Source: a virus. From it: DNA of 64,000 nucleotides. Made by a program: the position numbers and the translations under genes. Position 1 is the first letter of the stretch. Each line of letters starts with the position of its first letter. Where the stretch lies: positions 1-64,000 of the IMG/VR virus record IMGVR_UViG_3300022933_000006, one strand, 5' to 3'. The notes under the pieces are model-generated. The model worked only from the letters and a program-made list of their open reading frames with translations. It searched no databases and was not told the origin of the DNA. Shown here one piece after another: positions 26,699 through 34,853 of this stretch.

Positions 26699-27907
26699 AT
26701 GGAATGGCAAGATTGGTTAGAAAAAGGTAAAGAAAAAAAGAAAAAACCAACAACAATGTTTCCTAGAATTATACGAGAATTTCCTGATGAAAAAGATGAA
26801 GATCCAATGATTTACAGTAAAAATGCAGCATGGGAATCATGGTTAGAAAAGAACAATGCCATAGAAACATCTCACAAAGAGGGTGAGAAGAAGGAAGAAT
26901 GGAATGGTAAATTTGATAATTCTACTACTAGAGATGATGCAGAAAATGACGATGATAAGGCTATTGGTGAGGAAGAATCACTAGAGGAATTGACTGACGG
27001 TAAACTGGAAGAAGTAGAGAAATTAAAGGCATGGGAAATATTTTTAGATAAAACAAATAATGCAACACTTAATTACAGGCACTATAAACCAAGACATGAT
27101 AAAAATGACAAAAAGATTTTAGACAATCATGGTACTAATTATGATGAATCTACATTTCATGGTCAACCCATTGAAGCTAGTGAAGAAAATAGAAATGAAG
27201 GAACTGGAAAATTAGATCAGGATAAGAGAAACTGGAACACAACTGAAGGTGAAAGAGGTGGTAGTAAAAAAACACCAACAGGTCAAAATATTTCACATGA
27301 TGGTAGTGAATATAATGAAAATACAGGAGATTATAGTGCTACTCAATTTGGTACAGATAGAATATTAGCTAGATTTAAAGAAGAAGATCGAGTTGCTAAA
27401 CTAAAACCAAAAAAACCAAGTAGTCCAAATGCTGTAAATCCAAACCAGCCACAATCAAAAGATGATTATGCACTACATGATACAGAAGATGTAGGTAAAA
27501 AAATAACAGCAGGTATGGAATCATTAAAATCATGGGAATTATTCCTAGAAAAAGGTCTTAAATTCCACAATCCTGATACTAAAAGACATAAAAGAGGTAT
27601 GGATCCAAAAGGTTTACCTATAGGAACACCTGATACTGTAGAAGGAATAGAAGCCGAAGCAAAAGAAGCATTAGAAAAACCTAAAAATGTATTACGATCA
27701 TGGGAAGGATGGTTAGATAAAATGCAAGGAGCAGGAGATGCTAGATATGGCAATCAACACTTAACAGGAATGGAACAGAAACCAGTAGCAGATGATGAAT
27801 CTATCGATTTATCGGCAGAAAGTGAAGAAAACAACGAAAAACAAGAGAAAACTGAGGATAAGGAAGACAAAGATAATAAACCTTATAAAGCATTAAGTCA
27901 GGAGTAA
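26699..27907 (+). CDS. Charged, disordered protein with repeated WxxWLxK motifs
   Basis: 402 aa, rich in Lys, Glu, Asp, Asn and probably mostly disordered. Five short hydrophobic motifs break the low complexity: WQDWLEK (residue 3), WESWLEK (45), WEIFLDK (112), WELFLEK (~278) and WEGWLDK (~335). The next gene has a sixth (WEQWLDK). The spacing suggests a multivalent binding protein, for example for a capsid, portal or scaffold partner (inference). TTTATATAA at 26670-26678 is 29 nt before the ATG. Confidence 0.6.
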   Translation: MEWQDWLEKGKEKKKKPTTMFPRIIREFPDEKDEDPMIYSKNAAWESWLEKNNAIETSHKEGEKKEEWNGKFDNSTTRDDAENDDDKAIGEEESLEELTDGKLEEVEKLKAWEIFLDKTNNATLNYRHYKPRHDKNDKKILDNHGTNYDESTFHGQPIEASEENRNEGTGKLDQDKRNWNTTEGERGGSKKTPTGQNISHDGSEYNENTGDYSATQFGTDRILARFKEEDRVAKLKPKKPSSPNAVNPNQPQSKDDYALHDTEDVGKKITAGMESLKSWELFLEKGLKFHNPDTKRHKRGMDPKGLPIGTPDTVEGIEAEAKEALEKPKNVLRSWEGWLDKMQGAGDARYGNQHLTGMEQKPVADDESIDLSAESEENNEKQEKTEDKEDKDNKPYKALSQE

Positions 27908-27911
27908 TGAT

Positions 27912-28808
27912 ATGGAAGACTTGAACAAAATTACTTCAACTAGAGTCGGAGACAGCATTCATTTCTTTGTAAACGGTGCAGAAGATAGTGGCACAGTAGT
28001 CAAAATGGACACAAGTTATGTTACAGTTGTAAAAAGAGATGGCAACTTCCAAGATATTCACATTAACGACACATTTTTCATTAAAGATATACTAGTAAAC
28101 AAGTCATGGAATGATATGACTATGGAAGAAAGAACCGTAGAATTACACAAAGTCCACGCCTACAGTCCTAGATTCCTAGCAAAAGCATGGAAAGAACTTC
28201 CACAATCACTTAAAGATGTAATGAAATCCAACGTAGAACAAGGACACCTTGGTGGTGGTGGCAGAAGTAGCCAAGTAGTTGAAACCAATACTGATTTTGA
28301 TGCACCTGACGATTATGAAGGACAAACTGAAGATGAAAAGAAAGAACAATTTAAACATGAAGATAAAAAACCTCAAACTACTGACAAATCAACTAGAGCA
28401 GCAAGAGGTGGAAATATGAATTCTGGAACAACATTAAGACCTAGTGACATAGAAGATTTAAAAAATTTAGATGGAAGTAACAATACACAAGCAACACCTA
28501 CATCTGAGACAAAATATTTTGGTGCTAATGGTAAAAGAATAACAAGAGAAGAACATGAAAAAACAAAAACATATGGATCAATGCAAGAACAATTATGGGA
28601 ACAATGGTTAGATAAAGACGGTGGCATGGGTGGTGGAAGTCCTCCAGCATCAACATCAAGCAACAATTCTGCTCAAACAAATGATTCAGGTGTATATAAT
28701 CCAGTCTACGGTGAAAAAGGAAGACACGGTGGACAGGGTAAAGACAAGGAAGAAGAAACTGAAAAAGACAAAGAAGAAGATAAAGACGATAAAGATAAAC
28801 AGCAATGA
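27912..28808 (+). CDS. SH3-like N-terminal domain protein with acidic tail
   Basis: 298 aa. Residues 1-~60 are beta-rich (RVGDSIHFFVNGAEDSGTVV, YVTVVKRDG), like a small SH3/KOW barrel. Residues ~62-105 form a helical block (WNDMTMEERTVEL, RFLAKAWKELPQSL). The rest is low complexity with one WEQWLDK motif (~229) and a Lys/Glu/Asp tail. It overlaps the next gene by ATGA. Probably works with the preceding protein; no enzyme motif. Confidence 0.55.
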   Translation: MEDLNKITSTRVGDSIHFFVNGAEDSGTVVKMDTSYVTVVKRDGNFQDIHINDTFFIKDILVNKSWNDMTMEERTVELHKVHAYSPRFLAKAWKELPQSLKDVMKSNVEQGHLGGGGRSSQVVETNTDFDAPDDYEGQTEDEKKEQFKHEDKKPQTTDKSTRAARGGNMNSGTTLRPSDIEDLKNLDGSNNTQATPTSETKYFGANGKRITREEHEKTKTYGSMQEQLWEQWLDKDGGMGGGSPPASTSSNNSAQTNDSGVYNPVYGEKGRHGGQGKDKEEETEKDKEEDKDDKDKQQ

Positions 28809-29929
28809 CCGTTGGTAAACCAAATTTTAATTTGAACAGTTTTGGTGTAAAGTACTTATCCAAAGATGAAGTACAAGAATTTTTAGAAAAAGAAACTAAA
28901 GTATATAATTATGAACCACCTACTGGACAAGATCAAGCAGCATTAAGAACTGAAAGAGCAAAAAAACCAAAAGGAACATTACAAGCAAGTGAATCAGCAA
29001 AAAAGTTAATATCAGAAGTAAAACCAGCAGAAGCAACTCCAAAACCAAAAGTAACTAATAATACTGAATATATTTTCAATGATCCAAGATATGGTGTTCC
29101 TGACACAAGAAAGCCACAAACAACAGGTCATGGTGAATCAGGTATTGTACCTCCAAATACTACAGCACTTGACACAAGAACTTCACGAGCTCTAGCAAGT
29201 GCTAATACAGGAAATGCTCCTGAAGAATTAACAGAAAGTGATGTTCGACCAAGTAAGCAAGGTAAAAGGACTGTTTCAGTAGGTGTAGGTCAAAAAGGAA
29301 AAGAAGTATTTGATAAAAAAGAAGGTGAAGGTGAAAAATATGAAAAACAATATGATTCAAAGGGGAAAAAAATCTCTGCAAAAGCAAGAAAAGAAAAGTT
29401 ACAAAAAGAGACTGAAGCAAAAGAAAAAAGAGAAAAACAAACAAAATTAAATCAAGCTTTACACAAATTAGAAGAACAAAAACAATATGATAAAAAAATT
29501 CCACAAAAAACAGGTAAGGGAGATAAAAGTCAAGATACTGAAGATTATAATCCTCAAGGAGATACTGAATCAACTATTGAAACTGAAAGTGAAGAATCAT
29601 TCAAAAAACGATCAAGAGAAAATGAAAGAAAAAGACAAGCAGATGCAGCAGAAAAGAAGAAAAAGAAAATAACTGATAAGGAAAGAATGACAAATATAGT
29701 AGAAGGATATAGAGCAGAAAGAGGTTTAGGTAAATCAAATGACATTATTACAGAAATGAATATTATGAAATTAGACTTGATGAAAGATGCAACAGATGGT
29801 AAAGCACCACCACAAAAGAAACCAAGTAAACCTCTTTCAGGTAAAGCACCAAGTGACTTGGGTAAATCTGCTTCTGAAACAATATTCAAGGCAATATCAC
29901 TAAAATTAGACTTAACAACCCTTAAATAA
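28805..29929 (+). CDS. Lys/Glu-rich disordered protein
   Basis: 374 aa, dominated by Lys, Glu, Gln and Ser, with a likely helical N-terminus (YLSKDEVQEFLEKETK) and a C-terminal segment containing EMNIMKLDLMKDA and a related FKAISLKLDLTTLK. Third gene of a co-transcribed trio after the terminase. Could be a scaffold- or DNA-binding protein; nothing diagnostic is visible. Confidence 0.5.
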   Translation: MTVGKPNFNLNSFGVKYLSKDEVQEFLEKETKVYNYEPPTGQDQAALRTERAKKPKGTLQASESAKKLISEVKPAEATPKPKVTNNTEYIFNDPRYGVPDTRKPQTTGHGESGIVPPNTTALDTRTSRALASANTGNAPEELTESDVRPSKQGKRTVSVGVGQKGKEVFDKKEGEGEKYEKQYDSKGKKISAKARKEKLQKETEAKEKREKQTKLNQALHKLEEQKQYDKKIPQKTGKGDKSQDTEDYNPQGDTESTIETESEESFKKRSRENERKRQADAAEKKKKKITDKERMTNIVEGYRAERGLGKSNDIITEMNIMKLDLMKDATDGKAPPQKKPSKPLSGKAPSDLGKSASETIFKAISLKLDLTTLK

Positions 29930-29950
29930 TACCTATATTAATCTTTTCTT

Positions 29951-30091
29951 ATGGTAAGACGAGACAGCGACCATTATTGCATAGAGTGTAACGCCATACT
30001 TCCTTGGAGATATAAGGGCAGGCAACGTATTTATTGTAGTACTGCTTGTAGAAATGATTATACAAAGAGGAAAAAAGAAAATGAAGTATAA
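29951..30091 (+). CDS. 46-aa zinc-ribbon protein
   Basis: ATG 29951 to TAA 30089-30091. Pattern CIECNAILPWRYKGRQRIYC followed by STACRND: two Cys pairs, the second with a YCS..C finger. Same pattern as the longer minus-strand protein at 43879-44184 (CKICNKPLEWYRGRPKEYC), so a paralogous zinc family. Confidence 0.6.
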   Translation: MVRRDSDHYCIECNAILPWRYKGRQRIYCSTACRNDYTKRKKENEV

Positions 30092-30185
30092 ATGCCCTAA
30101 ATGTGATTTTACAGTAGAAGCTGATTATATAAAAACCGACATGTTTAAGAATATTTTTAACCATGAAAGATCTCATACTGATTGA
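30081..30185 (+). CDS. 34-aa C2H2 zinc finger
   Basis: ATG 30081 overlaps the previous gene; ends TGA 30183-30185. Sequence YKCPKCDFTVEAD followed by FNHERSH: Cys-x2-Cys and His-x4-His, a minimal C2H2 finger. Likely DNA or protein binding. Confidence 0.55.
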   Translation: MKYKCPKCDFTVEADYIKTDMFKNIFNHERSHTD

Positions 30186-30550
30186 TGATAAAAATATATG
30201 TTGACGGTGGAACAGTCGGTACTAGAATATGTCTAGTTGACAAACTTAAAGATAAAACTATTGTCAAAATAAGGGGGGTAAATCCAACAAACAATGAGTT
30301 AGAATATCTTGCACTCTTGTATGCATTGGAATATATCACAAACAATTACAAAAAAAGAAACATTACAATATACAGCGACTCTATGCTCATAGTAAATCAG
30401 ATAAACGGTAAGTGGAGAGTCACGACTCCAAAACTAATACCTTTGTGGAACAAATGTATGAAAATGGTAACAGATAAAATAAAAGTAAAATGGATAAGTA
30501 GAGACTTTAACGAAGCTGGGTGGGTTCTTGATTCTTTGTTGGGTAAGTAG
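30185..30550 (+). CDS. RNase H-like protein
   Basis: ATG 30185 overlaps the preceding TGA (TGATG); a TTG three bases earlier is possible. 121 aa with RNase HI features: IYVDGG (D7), NNELEY (E38/E40), TIYSDSMLIVNQING (D65), and a C-terminal VKWISRDFNEAGWVLD. The usual last catalytic Asp of 'N..AD' is replaced by Gly; D107 or D116 might substitute. The enzyme would remove RNA from RNA-DNA hybrids during replication. Confidence 0.75.
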   Translation: MIKIYVDGGTVGTRICLVDKLKDKTIVKIRGVNPTNNELEYLALLYALEYITNNYKKRNITIYSDSMLIVNQINGKWRVTTPKLIPLWNKCMKMVTDKIKVKWISRDFNEAGWVLDSLLGK

Positions 30551-30743
30551 TATTAGATACTTCACCTACAGGATTACTCTCTTTGAAAAATAACAACATT
30601 TTGTTAAACAAAACTGCATCACTTTCGTATAGTTTTCCAGTTCTGGTTGTCTTTACAAACTTTGCAAATTTTCTAAACAGTTCTTTGTCTTCCCAAGAAA
30701 CACATATTGTAGTATGAGAATTTCCTATTTTACGTCTTGCCAT
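30507..30743 (-). CDS. Small probable DNA-binding protein
   Basis: 78 aa, opening MARRKIGNSHTTICVSWEDK, a short strand followed by two helices (ELFRKFAKFVKTT; ESDAVLFNKMLLFFKE), a layout compatible with a ribbon-helix-helix regulator. It converges on and overlaps the RNase H gene by 44 nt. Regulator is a guess from layout. Confidence 0.45.
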   Translation of the reverse strand: MARRKIGNSHTTICVSWEDKELFRKFAKFVKTTRTGKLYESDAVLFNKMLLFFKESNPVGEVSNTTYPTKNQEPTQLR

Positions 30744-30776
30744 GATTAAATCAGTTATATATTATTATATAAACTT

Positions 30777-31328
30777 TTAGATTGGATATGTTTCTTTAGC
30801 CTTTTTTACAGGTATAAATGGTATGGTTATTGGCAACCAAATCAGTCCCCATCTTATCCAAACCTTGATAGTATCTTTGCTTCCATACCAGTTGTCATGT
30901 ACTATTACTGTGGCAGCAGCCCCTCTGGTATTTGCCCTTCCTTCAGGTGCATTATATATTCTAGTGATATGAAAAGTTCCAACTGCTTCCTGATAAATGG
31001 CATGTAACAGTTCATGTCCAAGTGGCATTATGTTCTGTCTAATAATAAATGGATTCTTAACGTCATTGACAAACATGTAGATTACTCTTACACCTGTAAC
31101 ACCCCATGCTATTCCGTCACTAGTTTCAACGTTTAGATGTTTGTAATATGATTTGAAATCCTCTTGATCTGTAACAGGAATAATATTAAGTTCCCAATTT
31201 TCCTCAAAGTTCTTCCATGCATTGTAACCAGAAAGATTGGTTCCATCATTACCGTTTATCATAATAATACGCTGTATAATATCCCTGTATTTTTTCTCGT
31301 CAATATTTTTAGTGAAGAAATGTATCAT
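30777..31328 (-). CDS. HExxH zinc metalloprotease-like protein
   Basis: 183 aa with MPLGHELLHAIYQEAVG, a textbook HExxH helix, and a following E (PEGRAN) that may be the third ligand. The C-terminus is hydrophobic (WGLIWLPITIPFIPVKK) and could anchor or insert into a membrane. Expressed from a short spacer shared with the divergent gene at 31381. Could process virion proteins or attack the host envelope; unproven. Confidence 0.6.
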   Translation of the reverse strand: MIHFFTKNIDEKKYRDIIQRIIMINGNDGTNLSGYNAWKNFEENWELNIIPVTDQEDFKSYYKHLNVETSDGIAWGVTGVRVIYMFVNDVKNPFIIRQNIMPLGHELLHAIYQEAVGTFHITRIYNAPEGRANTRGAAATVIVHDNWYGSKDTIKVWIRWGLIWLPITIPFIPVKKAKETYPI

Positions 31329-31350
31329 GGTTAATCATGTAATTAACAAC

Positions 31351-31360
31351 ATATAAATAT
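31351..31360. promoter_or_regulatory. Single TATA element shared by divergent genes
   Basis: ATATAAATAT lies 30 nt before the plus ATG (31381) and, read on the minus strand as ATATTTATAT, about 32 nt before the minus ATG (31328). No other TATA candidate stands at leaderless distance from the minus-strand start. Confidence 0.55.
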
Positions 31361-31380
31361 TGTTAATTATATATATCGTC

Positions 31381-31788
31381 ATGGGTACTAAGATTACAGG
31401 AAAATATGCAGGAAACTGCAAGATCTGTGGTAGTGACTGGAAAGTTGGTGAACAGATATTTTACCAAAAAGATCCAAAAGCCATATGTGTTGACAAGGAA
31501 TGTTTCGAGGAACAGGGTGGAAAGTTTACCCCTTACAAACAACAGGGAACATTGACAAACAGTACAGGTGGATGGGGAAAGACTCCGATAATAACAAAAT
31601 TACCTGACGTAGAAGTAAGTGATGAAGTTAAAAAAATTACAGAGTATTGGGATCAGTTCTTTTTAGTCGCACATCATAAGACAAAAGCCATTTACCCACA
31701 AGAGGATGTAAACGGTGACAGGTTTGGTCAGATAAGATCAAAGATGATGGATCAATTTATGGGACTTACAAATCTTATAAAAGAATAG
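31381..31788 (+). CDS. Zinc-finger protein, unknown function
   Basis: ATG 31381 preferred over an upstream TTG at 31360 because of the TATA distance. 135 aa; N-terminal CKICGSDW...ICVDKECF finger (four Cys), a linker and a helical C-terminal half (VKKITEYWDQFFLV; SKMMDQFMGLTNLIKE). The C-terminus could dimerise. Function unknown. Confidence 0.6.
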   Translation: MGTKITGKYAGNCKICGSDWKVGEQIFYQKDPKAICVDKECFEEQGGKFTPYKQQGTLTNSTGGWGKTPIITKLPDVEVSDEVKKITEYWDQFFLVAHHKTKAIYPQEDVNGDRFGQIRSKMMDQFMGLTNLIKE

Positions 31789-31819
31789 ATTTATATAATC
31801 CCTTTTTTATTATACTACC

Positions 31820-32152
31820 ATGAACGTAAGCGAAGTTCTAGATATTGACGGTTCTGTTGAAAGATCCAAAAAACTAGTTGCTGGTGATAAAATTACCATA
31901 CAAGGTTTTAAGATTAAGAACGTTGATGAAGTAGGTGCTGAAGTTGCAGAAATTTCAACCACGGAAGGTTTACGACATTCATTCGGTAAAACAGTTATTG
32001 GTCAAGCCAAGAGTGATTACTGGAAAGATGTTGTAGCAAAATGTGTTGACAAGGATGCAGCAGATGGCTTGGATGCCTATGTAGTTGAGAGGGAAGCTGA
32101 GAAGACAGGCAGAATGATGTTATGTCTATCCATGTTTCCACCAAAAAACTAA
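31820..32152 (+). CDS. Conserved-looking hypothetical protein
   Basis: 110 aa. N-terminal half has beta-strand character (DKITIQGFKIKNV; GAEVAEISTTEG), then a helix and a basic/hydrophobic end GRMMLCLSMFPP. An OB-like fold is possible but no motif proves it. TTTATATAA at 31790-31798 is 30 nt before the ATG. Confidence 0.55.
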   Translation: MNVSEVLDIDGSVERSKKLVAGDKITIQGFKIKNVDEVGAEVAEISTTEGLRHSFGKTVIGQAKSDYWKDVVAKCVDKDAADGLDAYVVEREAEKTGRMMLCLSMFPPKN

Positions 32153-32178
32153 TAAATAACTCCTAACTTTTTATTTTT

Positions 32179-32316
32179 ATGAATCCAGATGAGCAACATG
32201 CTAAAGATTGGGCTAATGTAAAAAAATACAATGAGGAAATGCTAAAGTCTACAGGTGAAAGAAAATACGAAATAAGAATAGATGCATGTGACAGATTATT
32301 AGCAACAATTAAATAA
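32179..32316 (+). CDS. 45-aa helical microprotein
   Basis: ATG 32179 to TAA 32314-32316. MNPDEQHAKDWANVKKYNEE then RKYEIRIDACDRLLATIK: two probable helices. In the same direction as its neighbours. Function unknown. Confidence 0.45.
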   Translation: MNPDEQHAKDWANVKKYNEEMLKSTGERKYEIRIDACDRLLATIK

Positions 32317-32336
32317 TAAATTAGATTATTTACTAT

Positions 32337-32735
32337 GTGTCTTATTCCGACAATTCTAATCGTAGTTATAGAGTAAAGCCCTCTACTACTACAAAAGAAA
32401 GTAAAAAAGAAATTATATCTGATCGTATAGTTAAAAATAGTGGTAAACCACTTGGGAATAAGACACCGTATATTTCTACTGGATTAGTTAAATGTTGGTC
32501 ATGTCCTGAAGTTCCTAATGAATGGGAAAGACCATGTGAATATATTTTATACAAAAGTGCAAAGATGAGTGCAATATGCAGGGATAACAAACATAAAATA
32601 TACCCTATATCATTTCATGACAAGGTAAGATGCATGATATGTGAGGTAAATGATATTAATCCTGAGGACTTGGGTGTACATTATAACCACCCATTGACAG
32701 GTCAAACTGACTGGAATCGTGACTACGGTGAGTAA
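32337..32735 (+). CDS. Cysteine-rich protein
   Basis: 132 aa from GTG 32337. After a basic, flexible N-terminus come CWSC, EWERPCEY, SAICRDN and RCMICEV, plus several His near the end (VHYNHP): probable zinc binding with two or more sites. Overlaps the next gene by 17 nt. Confidence 0.55.
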   Translation: MSYSDNSNRSYRVKPSTTTKESKKEIISDRIVKNSGKPLGNKTPYISTGLVKCWSCPEVPNEWERPCEYILYKSAKMSAICRDNKHKIYPISFHDKVRCMICEVNDINPEDLGVHYNHPLTGQTDWNRDYGE

Positions 32736-33081
32736 GAAATGTAACCGTTGTGGCAAAGGTGGGCTTGACTGGAATAAAGAATACTTTGAAAAAAAAGGTA
32801 AATGGCAGTTAATGGATCATAAGAAAAAAGACGGAGAGTGGTGTGTAAGAAACAATTATGTCAAACAAAAAGAAACCAAAAGAGATATTAGACTTTGTGA
32901 ACTTTGTTCAGAAACAAGTTTTGGAATGTGTGTTGGTGAACAAGGATTAAAAGAACATAAAGAAAAATATCATCCTAACGGAGAAGTGTTATCAGAGTTG
33001 GATTATATAGCAGCACATCAGTCAAAATTTATAACTAAAAAATTTTGGAAACATGATCCTCATTATGAAAAATATCTATAA
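32719..33081 (+). CDS. Zinc-finger protein
   Basis: 120 aa from GTG 32719 (a second GTG at 32728 gives MSKKCNRCGK). CNRCGK and later LCELCSETSFGMC supply zinc ligands; the end, TKKFWKHDPHYEKYL, is basic and aromatic. Forms a pair with the preceding gene. Function unknown. Confidence 0.55.
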   Translation: MTTVSKKCNRCGKGGLDWNKEYFEKKGKWQLMDHKKKDGEWCVRNNYVKQKETKRDIRLCELCSETSFGMCVGEQGLKEHKEKYHPNGEVLSELDYIAAHQSKFITKKFWKHDPHYEKYL

Positions 33082-33114
33082 GTTTAAATAACTGTAAGAT
33101 TTATAACATACAGT

Positions 33115-33915
33115 TTGTTTTCAAAGAAAATTGAAATAAATTTAGATAAAAAAGATGATACTATACATTTAGAACCGATAAGCGATATTCATATTGGTCA
33201 TGCTGGTTTTGATGAAGACTTGTACAAAAAAAGAATAGCAGCAATATGCAGAGACAAAAACAGATATACATTTTTTGGTGGAGATGCACTTGATGCAATT
33301 ACAACTTATGATAAAAGATTTAATCCTGACATGAGTTTGGAACATGACATAGACAACCAAAGACAAAGGTGGCAGGACATGTCACAAAAATTATTTGACA
33401 TTCATGACAAACAAAAAAATGAAAAGATATGGGGATTCTTTCACGGTAATCACGATTACAAAATACCTCAAATAAGCAGGGCATATTTACAAAATACAAT
33501 GTGTACTCCAAACAATCTAACATTCATGGGAAGTCGTGGAGTACTAGGACTTGAGATAAAGTACAATAAAAAAATATTGGCACAATGGTCTATCCTGTTT
33601 ATTCACGGTTCAGGTGGGGGTAAACCAGAAAGAATGATGGAACAAATGAAACATAATGCTTACTATGACGTATTCCTATGTGGTCACTTGCATCAGAAAA
33701 GATATCAACCTGAATTAGTATATGATTTTGACTGGAGTACTGGAAAAACATGGGAAAGGGACATACATTTAGGCAATACAGGCACGTTTTGTAAGACTTT
33801 GATAGAAAACACGGATGGTTATATGGACAGAAAGAATGAAGTTATAGGTTCACAAATAGGTACATTGACATTATCATTTAATGCAGAGGAAGGAACTATC
33901 AATGGTCATATCTAA
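33115..33915 (+). CDS. Calcineurin-like metallophosphoesterase
   Basis: 266 aa from TTG 33115. All five metallophosphoesterase motifs are visible: SDIHIGH (D-x-H), FGGDALD (GD-x-x-D), HGNHD, LFIHGSG (H) and CGHLH. The family hydrolyses phosphodiesters or phosphomonoesters with two metal ions; viral members act on nucleic acids or nucleotides. Aromatic/charged C-terminus without a capping domain. Next to a winged-helix gene, so a nucleic acid role is plausible. Confidence 0.85.
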   Translation: MFSKKIEINLDKKDDTIHLEPISDIHIGHAGFDEDLYKKRIAAICRDKNRYTFFGGDALDAITTYDKRFNPDMSLEHDIDNQRQRWQDMSQKLFDIHDKQKNEKIWGFFHGNHDYKIPQISRAYLQNTMCTPNNLTFMGSRGVLGLEIKYNKKILAQWSILFIHGSGGGKPERMMEQMKHNAYYDVFLCGHLHQKRYQPELVYDFDWSTGKTWERDIHLGNTGTFCKTLIENTDGYMDRKNEVIGSQIGTLTLSFNAEEGTINGHI

Positions 33916-34174
33916 ACCAATAAGAAGGAATAAGAAAACTTCTAAAAGTGTAGTAGTAATACAACTACCTAGAAGAATATCAACTCATGATAGAATTATA
34001 AATGTTTTAAAAGACTATAAAAACGGACTACCTTTAAATGAAATTCATTATAAGAGTCAAATACCAAGTCTAGGAAATCTACACCATACTGTAAAGTTTA
34101 TGGTAAGAGCAGGGGAAATAAAACAATATACATGTGACAAATGCTGTAGTACAGAGTTATACAAGCTCATATAA
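33902..34174 (+). CDS. Winged-helix protein with C-terminal Cys cluster
   Basis: ATG 33902 chosen, overlapping the previous gene by 14 nt; an upstream ATG at 33881 would overlap more. 90 aa: basic start (SKPIRRNKKTSKS), then a winged helix (HDRIINVLKDYKNGLPLNEI; LHHTVKFMVRAGEIKQY) and CDKCC. Probably a transcription regulator or DNA-binding accessory. Confidence 0.6.
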   Translation: MVISKPIRRNKKTSKSVVVIQLPRRISTHDRIINVLKDYKNGLPLNEIHYKSQIPSLGNLHHTVKFMVRAGEIKQYTCDKCCSTELYKLI

Positions 34175-34212
34175 TTAGACAAGTTTATATTCATTAAATC
34201 TGATTGGTCTAT

Positions 34213-34350
34213 ATGTTTATCAATATTTGTTGGAAACAAAACGGTGAAGTTAAAAAAGCATTACAACCTATCAATAAAGCTAGTAAACTAATCCAAGAGA
34301 TGGAGAGCCAAGGAGTTAAAACTTGGTTCGAGCTAGAACAAACAGCATAA
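34213..34350 (+). CDS. 45-aa microprotein
   Basis: ATG 34213 to TAA 34348-34350: MFINICWKQNGEVKKALQPI then a helix SKLIQEMESQG and VKTWFELEQTA. It reads like a compact 'name-value' beta-alpha-beta unit. A stand-alone gene before the AT-rich region. Function unknown. Confidence 0.5.
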   Translation: MFINICWKQNGEVKKALQPINKASKLIQEMESQGVKTWFELEQTA

Positions 34351-34550
34351 CCATACAAAACCTTTTTTTATTTTTTTACATCTATTATTTGTTAATAACT
34401 TAATTAACTTTTTTGTGCCTAATTTTTTCTACAACAGCGTTATATTTACGCCTAAAATGTTAATTAACTTATTAACTTTTTTTTTCCTGTACTAGCTTTA
34501 ATCTTAATTAATTAGATAGACATATATATCCTAATTATAATTAATATATT
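34351..34550 (+). promoter_or_regulatory. AT-rich control region before the replication module
   Basis: No gene. It begins with T-runs that could terminate transcription (CCTTTTTTTATTTTTTTAC). TTAATTAACTT occurs at 34400-34410 and 34460-34470, with further TTAATTAATTA at 34504-34514. TTTACGCCTA at 34445-34454 recurs inverted at 55050-55059. The promoter block TTAGATAGACATATATATCCT (34512-34532) matches 34-54. Could be an operator array or replication origin. Confidence 0.5.
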
Positions 34551-34853
34551 ATGAATTTTAAGAAGACAACTACAATATCAATCAGTAGTAAAACAAAGTC
34601 AATCTTTGAAGCGTTGGAAGAAACTAGACCAAAAAATATATCCTTTAGTTTGTTCTTAGCTATGGCAGTTGAAGAATACGTTTCAAATCACGGTAAGAAA
34701 GTAACCAATGCAAAATATCCTAGAATAATGGATAGAATGGATGTTTGGAATGAATGTATTGAAGACTTGTCAAATGACAATTTGATAAACTTTAATGAAC
34801 GTGTATCACAACTCAACAACAAAATAAGAAAGGAGCTTAATAAAAGATTATGA
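34551..34853 (+). CDS. Probable ribbon-helix-helix regulator or MCM partner
   Basis: 100 aa opening MNFKKTTTISISSKTKSIFE, a strand-helix layout seen in RHH DNA-binding proteins, then two more helices. It is preceded by the repeat-rich AT region, so autoregulation there is plausible. ATGA overlap with mcm implies co-translation. Confidence 0.5.
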   Translation: MNFKKTTTISISSKTKSIFEALEETRPKNISFSLFLAMAVEEYVSNHGKKVTNAKYPRIMDRMDVWNECIEDLSNDNLINFNERVSQLNNKIRKELNKRL

